DNA of 7,625 nucleotides, from the NCBI GenBank assembly GCA_036390995.1, contig DASWAT010000133.1, forward strand, positions 1-7,625, in the 5' to 3' direction. Shown in pieces: positions 1 to 4,725 of the stretch. Position numbers and translations under genes: made by a program. The notes under the pieces were generated by a model. It had not been told where the DNA came from, searched no databases, and saw nothing but the letters and a program-made list of their open reading frames with translations. The first letter of the stretch is position 1, and each line of letters starts with the position of its first letter. This DNA is from DASQQQ01 sp036390995. GTDB lineage: Bacteria; Actinomycetota; UBA4738; HRBIN12.

Positions 1-206
1 GTGAGGCCGTGCAGGCTGCGGTGGAAATCCTCGTCGGAGGGCCGCTCCACGCGGATCACGTCGTCCTCGCGGACGATCCGCATCTCCGGGTGCAGACGGC
101 GGGACAGGGTCCCACGGGGACCCTTCACCGTCACCAGGGCGTCGTCGCCGAGCTCGACCTCGACGCCGCCGGGGACCTCGATCGGCTGCTTCCCGATGCG
201 GCTCAT
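1..206 (-). CDS. rplF: 50S ribosomal protein L6, N-terminal part (runs off the window)
   Basis: L6 binds 23S rRNA on the large subunit near the factor-binding side. The visible 68 residues begin MSRIGKQPIEVPGGVEVE, continue with the family block VKGPRGTLSRRLHP (about residues 28-41) and reach HRSLHGL at the window edge. These are the hallmark segments of the first L6 domain; the second RNA-binding domain lies outside the window. The ATG at 204-206 is chosen because the conserved MSRIGK motif starts there and a GAGGG sequence sits 7 bases upstream. It follows rpsH after a 19-base gap, as expected in the spc operon, where L18 and S5 would come next. Nothing looks broken; the gene is incomplete only because the window ends. 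Identity is very secure. Confidence 0.96.
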   Translation of the reverse strand, partial: MSRIGKQPIEVPGGVEVELGDDALVTVKGPRGTLSRRLHPEMRIVREDDVIRVERPSDEDFHRSLHGL

Positions 207-225
207 CCTCGTTCCCTCTGCATCC

Positions 226-645
226 TCACCACACGTACGCCAGGACCTCGCCGCCGATGCCCTTGCGGGCAGCGTCGCGGTCGGTCATGACCCCCTGCGA
301 CGTGGACACGATGGCGATGCCCAGTCCGCCCATCACCCGGGGCAGCGCGTCGCGAGGCGCGTACACCCGCCGGCCGGGCTTCGAGATGCGCTTCAGGCCG
401 GTGATGGTGCGCTCGCGCTTGGCCCCGTACTTCAGGTGGACCCGGAGGGCCTGGTGGATGCCCTCGCCCTCCGGCTCGAAGCCTGCGATGAACCCCTCGG
501 CCTCGAGGATCCGCAGGATGGCCCGGTTCATCTTCGAGGCGGGGAGCGGCAGGTCGTCCTTGGAGGCCAGGTTCGCGTTACGGATCCGGGTCAGCATGTC
601 GGCCACCGGGTCGGTAACGTTCGTGTGCAGCTTCGTGCTCACCAT
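226..645 (-). CDS. rpsH: 30S ribosomal protein S8
   Basis: S8 is a primary 16S rRNA binder that organises the central domain of the small subunit; in E. coli its homologue is also the translational repressor of the spc operon. The protein is 139 residues, slightly longer than the usual 130-135. It shows the N-terminal TDPVADMLTRIRNAN block (11-25), GLKRISKPGRRVY (83-95) and the C-terminal GLGIAIVSTSQGVMTDRDA block (108-126), ending GIGGEVLAYVW. The ATG at 643-645 lies inside the end of rpsN, giving the 7-base overlap ATGGTGA. The next in-frame codon is GTG at 640-642, so the start could be one codon later. A longer reading up to 756 is rejected because its extra 37 residues have no S8 character. 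The stop is TGA. Confidence 0.97.
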   Translation of the reverse strand: MVSTKLHTNVTDPVADMLTRIRNANLASKDDLPLPASKMNRAILRILEAEGFIAGFEPEGEGIHQALRVHLKYGAKRERTITGLKRISKPGRRVYAPRDALPRVMGGLGIAIVSTSQGVMTDRDAARKGIGGEVLAYVW

Positions 646-824
646 GACGCCTTCGTCACCCCCGGCAGCTCTCCGGCGTGGGCCAGCTCGCGAAGGCAGA
701 TCCGGCACAGCAGGAACTTGCGGTACACCGCGCGAGCGCGACCGCACCGCCGGCACCGCGTGTACTCTTGCACGTGGAACTTCGACGGCTTCTGCTGCTT
801 GTTGACCAGCGCCTTCTTCGCCAT
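639..824 (-). CDS. rpsN: 30S ribosomal protein S14, zinc-binding (type Z)
   Basis: S14 sits in the head of the small subunit beside S3 and S10 and is needed for late 30S assembly. At 61 residues this is the short form. It carries the zinc ribbon C24-x2-C27 and C40-x2-C43, and the typical run FLLCRICLRELAHAGELPGVTKASW (37-61) in place of the longer cysteine-free form of about 101 residues. In many actinomycetes a zinc-independent S14 copy is encoded elsewhere and used under zinc starvation; none is in this window. The start ATG at 822-824 has GAGGG 7 bases upstream. The gene follows rplE after 11 bases, and its TGA overlaps the rpsH start, suggesting coupled translation. Some databases use rpsZ or rpsN1 for this form. 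Confidence 0.97.
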   Translation of the reverse strand: MAKKALVNKQQKPSKFHVQEYTRCRRCGRARAVYRKFLLCRICLRELAHAGELPGVTKASW

Positions 825-835
825 GCCTCCACCCT

Positions 836-1426
836 CTACGACGCGGCCGCCGTCACCGCCGGCATCCCTTCGAAGGGGAAGCCGAGCGCCTGCAGCAGCG
901 CGCGTCCGTGCTCGTCGTCCACGGCGGTGGTCACCACCGTGATGTCCATCCCCCGGATCTTCACGACCTTGTCGTAGTCGATCTCGGGGAAGATCAACTG
1001 CTCAGTCAGGCCCAGCGTGTAGTTCCCGTGCCCGTCGAACGCCTGGGTGGACAGGCCCCGGAAATCGCGGATCCGCGGGATCGCGGTCGACAGGAGCCGG
1101 TCCAGGAACTCCCACATCCGGTCGCCCCGAAGGGTGACCTTCGCGCCGATCGCCATGCCCTCGCGGAGTTTGAAGCCCGCGATGGACTTCCTCGCCTTCG
1201 TCACCACCGGCTTCTGCCCGGTGATGACGGTGAGGTCGTCGACGGCGGCCTCCAGCATACGGCCGTCCTTCAGCGAGTCACCGATGCCCATGTTCACCAC
1301 GATCTTCTCGAGGCGCGGCACCTGCATCGGGTTGCGCAGGCCGAGCTCGCCCTGGAGTCGGGGCACGAGCTCGTCCCGGTACCGGACCTTCAACCTCGCC
1401 GTGTAGTCCTTGCTCGCCTGGCTCAC
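836..1426 (-). CDS. rplE: 50S ribosomal protein L5
   Basis: L5 binds 5S rRNA and 23S rRNA in the central protuberance and contacts the P-site tRNA. The 196-residue product shows PRLEKIVVNMGIGD (37-50), TGQKPVVTKARKSIAGFKLREG (69-90), FLDRLLSTAIPRIRDFRGL (107-125) and the C-terminal GMDITVVTTA (159-168). It is about 10-15 residues longer than usual; the excess is a short Ala-rich end after LGFPFEG. The start is GTG at 1424-1426, which forms a GTGA overlap with the rplX stop. A purine-rich GAGGCGGAG precedes it, and the protein from there begins with family-like sequence (SQASKDYTARLKVRYRDEL). An extension to 1519 would only retranslate rplX in another frame. The stop is TAG, 11 bases before rpsN. 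Confidence 0.96.
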   Translation of the reverse strand: MSQASKDYTARLKVRYRDELVPRLQGELGLRNPMQVPRLEKIVVNMGIGDSLKDGRMLEAAVDDLTVITGQKPVVTKARKSIAGFKLREGMAIGAKVTLRGDRMWEFLDRLLSTAIPRIRDFRGLSTQAFDGHGNYTLGLTEQLIFPEIDYDKVVKIRGMDITVVTTAVDDEHGRALLQALGFPFEGMPAVTAAAS

Positions 1427-1761
1427 AGCTCCGCCTCGCACTTCCTGCAGATCCGGACCTTCGTCCCGTCCTCGTGCACGACGTGGCCGACCCGCGTGGG
1501 CTGGCCGCAGGAGCGGCACACGGGCTGCACATTCGAGATGTCGATGGGCAGCTCGGTGTCGATGATCCCGCCCTGCTGCAGCTGCTGGCCGCCGGTGGAC
1601 CGCTTGCCGGTGGTCCGTTGGTGCTTCTTGGCCAGTGCGGCGCCTTCGACCAACACGCGCCCTTCCTTCGGCAGCACGCGGATCACGCGCCCGGTGTGGC
1701 CCCGGCTCTTGCCGGCCATCACCCGCACGGTGTCGTCCTTCTTGATGTCCAAGCCCGGCAT
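1423..1761 (-). CDS. rplX: 50S ribosomal protein L24, four-cysteine form
   Basis: L24 is an early assembly initiator that binds the 5' part of 23S rRNA and ends up beside the exit tunnel. The 112-residue reading has the KOW-type core IKKDDTVRVMAGKSRGHTGRV (6-26), then VLPKEGRVLVEG and the PIDISNVQPVC segment. The C-terminal part carries C82-x2-C85 and C105-x2-C108 around PTRVGHVVHEDGTKVRI, which looks like a zinc ribbon. The start is a choice between ATG at 1759-1761 and an in-frame GTG at 1765-1767 that would overlap the rplN stop as GTGA. I prefer the ATG because the complete GGAGGT at 1771-1776 is 9 bases from it but only 3 from the GTG. The choice changes the N-terminus by two residues. 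The stop TGA overlaps rplE. Confidence 0.95.
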   Translation of the reverse strand: MPGLDIKKDDTVRVMAGKSRGHTGRVIRVLPKEGRVLVEGAALAKKHQRTTGKRSTGGQQLQQGGIIDTELPIDISNVQPVCRSCGQPTRVGHVVHEDGTKVRICRKCEAEL

Positions 1762-1763
1762 CG

Positions 1764-2135
1764 TCACAGCACCTCCGGGGCCAGCGAGATGATCTTCATG
1801 AACCGCTTGTCGCGGAGCTCGCGCGCCACCGGCCCGAAGATGCGGGTGCCCCGCGGGTTCTTCGTGTCGGTGGTGAGCAGGACCACCGCGTTGTCGTCGA
1901 ACTTGATGTAGGAGCCGTCGGGGCGGCGGCGCTCCTTCGCGGTGCGCACCACGACGGCCTTCACCACCTCGCCCTTCTTCACGCCGGCGTTCGGGAGGGC
2001 GTCCTTGACGGAGCCGACGATGACGTCGCCCACGCCGGCGTACCGGCGGTGCGAACCGCCCAGGACGCGGATCACCAGGACCTCCTTGGCCCCGGTGTTG
2101 TCCGCCACCCTGCAGCGCGTCTCCTGCTGGATCAC
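1764..2135 (-). CDS. rplN: 50S ribosomal protein L14
   Basis: L14 lies at the subunit interface, forms bridges with 16S rRNA, and is the docking site for the silencing factor RsfS in bacteria that have it. The 123-residue product has the usual length (about 122). It shows MIQQETRCRVADNTGA (1-16), VIRVLGGSHRRYAGVGD (21-37), VVVRTAKERRRPDGSYIKFDDNA (61-83) and GTRIFGPVARELRDKRFMKI (96-115). The start is GTG at 2133-2135, fixed by the conserved IQQET block immediately after it. Only a weak, distant GGGAG or GGGTAG precedes it, so ribosomes may arrive by coupling from rpsQ, whose TAG is 19 bases upstream. This is the first gene of the spc half. The TGA stop touches the rplX start region. Confidence 0.97.
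   Translation of the reverse strand: MIQQETRCRVADNTGAKEVLVIRVLGGSHRRYAGVGDVIVGSVKDALPNAGVKKGEVVKAVVVRTAKERRRPDGSYIKFDDNAVVLLTTDTKNPRGTRIFGPVARELRDKRFMKIISLAPEVL
1771..1776 (-). promoter_or_regulatory. Ribosome binding site of rplX
   Basis: A complete GGAGGT on the minus strand lies within the end of rplN. It is 9 bases from the ATG at 1759-1761 and 3 bases from the GTG at 1765-1767, which favours the ATG as the L24 start. Confidence 0.7.
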
Positions 2136-2154
2136 CGTTGTCTACCCGCGCTCC

Positions 2155-2430
2155 CTACTTCGCCCGCTCGACGATCTCGACGATCCGCCACCGCTTCGTC
2201 TTCGAGAGCGGGCGGGTCTCCATCACGCGCACGGTGTCACCCACGTGGGCCTCGTTGCCCTCGTCGTGCACCGCGAGCTTCGAGGAGCGGCGCACGATCT
2301 TCTTGTAGAGCGGGTGCCGCATCTTGCGGTCGACCTTGATCAGGACGGTCTTGTCCATCTTGTCGGACACGACCAGCCCTGTCCGGATCTTCCGCCGGCC
2401 CCGCTCCTGCACCTGCTCCTGCTCGCTCAC
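2155..2430 (-). CDS. rpsQ: 30S ribosomal protein S17
   Basis: S17 is a small OB-fold protein that binds 16S rRNA in the body of the small subunit early in assembly. The 91-residue product has a hydrophilic Gln/Glu/Arg-rich lead (1-13). The core follows: RTGLVVSDKMDKTVLIKVDR (16-35), HPLYKKIVRRSSKLAVHDE (39-57), GDTVRVMETRPLSKTKRWRIVEIVERAK (64-91). The start is GTG at 2428-2430, forming GTGA with the rpmC stop, and a strong GAGGAGGAG lies just upstream inside rpmC. A longer same-frame reading to 2835 would only cover rpmC out of frame with no S17 character. It is the last S10-operon gene; a TAG stop and a 19-base gap separate it from rplN. Confidence 0.96.
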   Translation of the reverse strand: MSEQEQVQERGRRKIRTGLVVSDKMDKTVLIKVDRKMRHPLYKKIVRRSSKLAVHDEGNEAHVGDTVRVMETRPLSKTKRWRIVEIVERAK

Positions 2431-2762
2431 GACTCCTCCTCGGGGGCCTCGTCGCCGGCCTCGGGCTCGTCGGCTTCGCGCTCGGGCTGCGCCTGCGCAC
2501 GGGCCCGATCCTCGCGCGAGCGGGCCAGCGCCTCCTGGTCGGCCCGGGCCAGCTCCTCCTCGAGCTCGAGCTCGAGGTGCCGCTCGCGCAGGAGGGTCAG
2601 GATCCGCGCGACCTCGTGCCGGACCTGCTTGATCCGCATCGGGTTGTCGAGCTGTCCCGTGGCCAGCTGGAACCGGAGGTTGAACAGCTCCTCCTTCAGC
2701 GACTCCAGCCGCTCGAACAGCTCTTCGTCTCCGAGCTCGCGGAGCTCCGCCACGCGCGTCAC
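2427..2762 (-). CDS. rpmC: 50S ribosomal protein L29 with long charged C-terminal tail
   Basis: L29 is a two-helix protein at the nascent-chain exit beside L23, where trigger factor and SRP dock. Residues 1-66 fit the family: VAELRELGDEELFERLESLKEELFNLRFQLATGQLDNPMRIKQVRHEVARILTLLRER, with the usual LFNLRFQ and NP-x-RI-x-x-VR motifs. The product is 111 residues against the usual 60-80. From about residue 67 it continues as a Glu/Ala/Arg-rich, probably helical segment, then an acidic, low-complexity end (EREADEPEAGDEAPEEES). The reading frame is open and clean, and the tail's last codons carry the rpsQ ribosome binding site, so the extension is not a frameshift artefact. The start is GTG at 2760-2762, with GGAGGT 5 bases upstream and GTGA overlap with rplP. 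Confidence 0.94.
   Translation of the reverse strand: MTRVAELRELGDEELFERLESLKEELFNLRFQLATGQLDNPMRIKQVRHEVARILTLLRERHLELELEEELARADQEALARSREDRARAQAQPEREADEPEAGDEAPEEES
2558..2577. repeat. 20-base perfect palindrome made of GAGCTC units
   Basis: The sequence cctcgagctcgagctcgagg is its own reverse complement. It lies inside rpmC at the junction between the L29 core and its tail and encodes LELELEE. It can be explained by alternating CTC and GAG codons, so a separate role is not supported. Confidence 0.6.
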
Positions 2763-3178
2763 TCGGCACCTCCGGCGCGGGCGATGAACTTCGTCTTGAT
2801 CGGCAGCTTGTGGGCCGCGCGGAGCATGGCCTCACGGGCCAGCGACTCGGAGACGCCGGATAGCTCGAACATCACGCGACCGGGCTTCACCACGGCGACC
2901 CAGCCCTCAGGGTTGCCCTTGCCCGAGCCCATCCGGGTCTCTGCCGGCTTCTTCGTGTACGGCTTGTCGGGGAAGATGTTGATCCACACCTTCCCGCCGC
3001 GTCGGATGTGCCGGGTGATGGCCACACGGGCCGCCTCGATCTGCCGGTTCGTGATCCACGCCGGCTCCATCGCGACGAGCCCGAAGTCGCCGAAGTGGAC
3101 CTCGGTGCCGCCCTTGGCCTGGCCGCGCATCCGGCCCCGATGCACCTTGCGGTGCTTGACCTTCTTCGGAGCGAGCAT
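2759..3178 (-). CDS. rplP: 50S ribosomal protein L16
   Basis: L16 helps shape the A-site tRNA pocket and is a late assembly protein. The 139-residue product has the normal length. It opens MLAPKKVKHRKVHRGRMRGQAKGG (1-24) and continues FGLVAMEPAWITNRQIEAAR (32-51), GGKVWINIFPDKPYTKKPAETRMGSGKGNPE (61-91) and LREAMLRAAHKLPIKTKF-like sequence near the C-terminus (114-131). The Arg in ETRMGSGKG is the equivalent of the position hydroxylated by RoxA in E. coli. The ATG at 3176-3178 shares its A with the rpsC stop (TGATG, one-base overlap), which points to termination-reinitiation coupling. A GGGAGG lies about 10 bases upstream. The gene's own TGA overlaps the GTG of rpmC. Nothing unusual in the protein. 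Confidence 0.97.
   Translation of the reverse strand: MLAPKKVKHRKVHRGRMRGQAKGGTEVHFGDFGLVAMEPAWITNRQIEAARVAITRHIRRGGKVWINIFPDKPYTKKPAETRMGSGKGNPEGWVAVVKPGRVMFELSGVSESLAREAMLRAAHKLPIKTKFIARAGGAE
2768..2773 (-). promoter_or_regulatory. Ribosome binding site of rpmC
   Basis: A complete GGAGGT on the minus strand, inside the 3' end of rplP, is 5 bases upstream of the GTG at 2760-2762. It supports that GTG as the L29 start over the in-frame GTG three codons downstream. Confidence 0.75.
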
Positions 3179-4092
3179 CAGGCCTTGGCCTCCCCGCTCT
3201 CGGGCGTGTCGGACGCGGCGGACGGGCTCTCCTCGGCGGCGGCCTCCGGAGCCTCGGCCGGGGTCGCGGCCGGTTCCGGGACCTCGGCCGGGGTCGCGGC
3301 GGGCTTCGCCTCGGCTGCGGGCTGCTCGACCTCCGTCACCTCGGCCGCCTCCCGCTCGTCGGTGATCAGCGCGCCGGTGGAGGACCCGCCGCCGCTGGAA
3401 ACCTGGGCCAGGGCCCGCGCGCGGGCGCGCTCGGTCTCCTGCTCGGCCTGCGGGATCTCGTCACCGTGGTAGACCCACACCTTCACGCCGATCAGGCCGA
3501 AGGTGGTCTTGGCCTCCGCCGTCCCGAAGTCGATCCGGGCCCGCAGCGTGTGCAGGGGCACGCGGCCCTCGCGGTACCACTCGCGCCGGGACATCTCGGT
3601 GCCGCCCAGCCGGCCGCCGCACTGCACGCGCACGCCGAGGGCTCCCGAGCGCATCGCGGTCTGGACCGCCCGGCGCATGGCCCGGCGGAACGACACGCGG
3701 CCGGCCAGCTGCTCGGCCACGCCCTGCGCCAACAGGGTGGAATCGGTCTCGGGACGCAGCTCGCTGGCGGCCGAGTTCATGTCCTCGACCTTCACGTCCA
3801 CCCGCTTCTTCGTGAAGCGCTCGACGTCCTTTCGGATCCGGTCGACCTCTGCGCCCTTGCGGCCGATCACGATGCCGGGACGGGCCGTGCGGATGAACAC
3901 CCAGATCTGGTCGCCCTTGCGCTCGATGTCGATGCTGGAGATCCCGGCCCGGGACAGCCTCGAGCGGATGTGCTTGCGGATCCAGACGTCCTCGTGGAGG
4001 GCCTCGGCGTAGTCGCGCCCGGCGTACCAGTTGGACTTCCAGGGGTAGATGACCCCCAGACGGAACCCGTACGGGTTGACCTTGTGTCCCAC
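3178..4092 (-). CDS. rpsC: 30S ribosomal protein S3 with long Ala/Glu/Pro-rich tail
   Basis: S3 lines the mRNA entry channel in the head of the small subunit and has mRNA-unwinding activity. The start region MGHKVNPYGFRLGVIYPWKSNWYA is canonical. A KH domain follows, with the GxxG loop in RPGIVIGRKGAEV (71-83; GRKG 77-80). The C-terminal S3 domain includes VQCGGRLGGTEMSRREWYREGRVPLHTLRARIDFG (156-190) and TTFGLIGVKVWVYHGDEIP (196-214). The family core ends near residue 225. Residues 230-304 are low-complexity, rich in Ala, Glu and Pro, with a 10-residue repeat. The total of 304 exceeds E. coli (233) and is somewhat above the extended forms usual in actinomycetes. The start is GTG at 4090-4092, after AGAGGA 7 bases upstream; the rplV stop is 3 bases away and in frame. 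Confidence 0.97.
   Translation of the reverse strand: MGHKVNPYGFRLGVIYPWKSNWYAGRDYAEALHEDVWIRKHIRSRLSRAGISSIDIERKGDQIWVFIRTARPGIVIGRKGAEVDRIRKDVERFTKKRVDVKVEDMNSAASELRPETDSTLLAQGVAEQLAGRVSFRRAMRRAVQTAMRSGALGVRVQCGGRLGGTEMSRREWYREGRVPLHTLRARIDFGTAEAKTTFGLIGVKVWVYHGDEIPQAEQETERARARALAQVSSGGGSSTGALITDEREAAEVTEVEQPAAEAKPAATPAEVPEPAATPAEAPEAAAEESPSAASDTPESGEAKA
3252..3300. repeat. Direct repeat, two 19-base copies 30 bases apart
   Basis: The 19 bases at 3252-3270 recur exactly at 3282-3300. The 30-base period is 10 codons, and on the minus strand it encodes PAATPAEVPE followed by PAATPAEAPE in the S3 tail (residues 264-283). This looks like an in-frame tandem duplication in a low-complexity coding region. 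Confidence 0.85.
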
Positions 4093-4095
4093 GAC

Positions 4096-4437
4096 CTATT
4101 CCTCTCCCAACGATCTCACGACCACGGTGATGTGCGCGGTGCGCTTGCGCACGCGCGCGGCGCGCCCGTAGGCGCGAGGCCGCCACCGCCGCAGCGTGGG
4201 CCCCGCGTCCACCCAGGCCCGGTCCACCACGAGGTTCTGTGGGGCCACGCCCGGCACCTGCTCGGCGTTCGCGACGGCCGAGTTCAGGCACTTCTCGACG
4301 GTCTTCGAGGCGCCGAGCGGCGAGAAGCGCAGGATCCGGCGGGCCTCATCCACCTGCTGGCCGCGGATGAGGTCGATCACCCGCCGCGCTTTCGGCGGGG
4401 AGATCCGCACGTACTTGACCTGTGCCTTCGCTTCCAT
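4096..4437 (-). CDS. rplV: 50S ribosomal protein L22
   Basis: L22 spans the large subunit; its long beta-hairpin lines the exit-tunnel constriction opposite L4, and changes there can give macrolide resistance. The 113-residue product has the normal length. The globular domain shows VRISPPKARRVIDLIRGQQVDEA (10-32) and KTVEKCLNSAVANAE (45-59). The hairpin is GPTLRRWRPRAYGRAARVRKRTAHITVVV (79-107), intact with no deletion at the tip. The start ATG at 4435-4437 lies one codon after the rpsS TAG and in the same frame; a short AGGT precedes it. Its own stop is TAG, then GTC and the rpsC start, again in frame. Identity is secure. Confidence 0.97.
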   Translation of the reverse strand: MEAKAQVKYVRISPPKARRVIDLIRGQQVDEARRILRFSPLGASKTVEKCLNSAVANAEQVPGVAPQNLVVDRAWVDAGPTLRRWRPRAYGRAARVRKRTAHITVVVRSLGEE

Positions 4438-4440
4438 CGC

Positions 4441-4722
4441 CTACCTGACCGAACTGCTCCGCTCGGAGCGCGCGTGCGACCGGAACGTGCGGGTCGGCGC
4501 GAACTCGCCGAGCTTGTGCCCGACCATCGACTCCGAGACGTACACGGGGACGTGCTTGCGGCCGTCGTGCACCGCGATGGTGTGCCCGACCATCTCGGGC
4601 ACGATCGTGGAGCGCCGGGACCAGGTCCGGATGACCTTCTTCTCGCCCCGCCGGTTCATCTCGGCGACCTTGACCATCAGGTGCTCGTCCACGAACGGAC
4701 CCTTCTTGATGGACCTCGGCAT
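4441..4722 (-). CDS. rpsS: 30S ribosomal protein S19
   Basis: S19 sits in the head of the small subunit near the A site, forms a complex with S13, and contacts the intersubunit bridges. The 93-residue product has the family length. It begins MPRSIKKGPFVDEHL (1-15), then IRTWSRRSTIVPEMVGHTIAVHDGRKHVPVYV (31-62) and MVGHKLGEFAPTRTF (66-80), the diagnostic S19 blocks. The C-terminal end is a Ser/Arg-rich run (SHARSERSSSVR). The start ATG at 4720-4722 comes one codon after the rplB TAG in the same frame. No strong ribosome binding site is seen next to it (a GGGAAGGGG is too far upstream), so translation is probably coupled to rplB. The stop is TAG, one codon before rplV. Confidence 0.97.
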   Translation of the reverse strand: MPRSIKKGPFVDEHLMVKVAEMNRRGEKKVIRTWSRRSTIVPEMVGHTIAVHDGRKHVPVYVSESMVGHKLGEFAPTRTFRSHARSERSSSVR

Positions 4723-4725
4723 CGG

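Noticed and set aside
1..942. Plus-strand open frame opposite rplF, rpsH and rpsN
   Set aside because: It is antisense to well-recognised ribosomal genes, its translation is Arg/Pro/Ser-rich and meaningless, and high GC explains the lack of stops.
908..3365. Further plus-strand open frames opposite rplE to rpsC
   Set aside because: All are antisense to confirmed genes, overlap each other, and show no recognisable domain.
3413..3426. 14-base GC palindrome GCCCGCGCGCGGGC
   Set aside because: It lies in the S3 coding sequence, encodes alternating Arg and Ala, and has no T-run or intergenic position, so neither terminator nor operator is supported.
3461..4291. Second minus-strand frame across rpsC and rplV
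   Set aside because: It is an out-of-frame reading of S3 and L22 with a Gly/Arg/Pro-rich translation; the true frame carries the family motifs.
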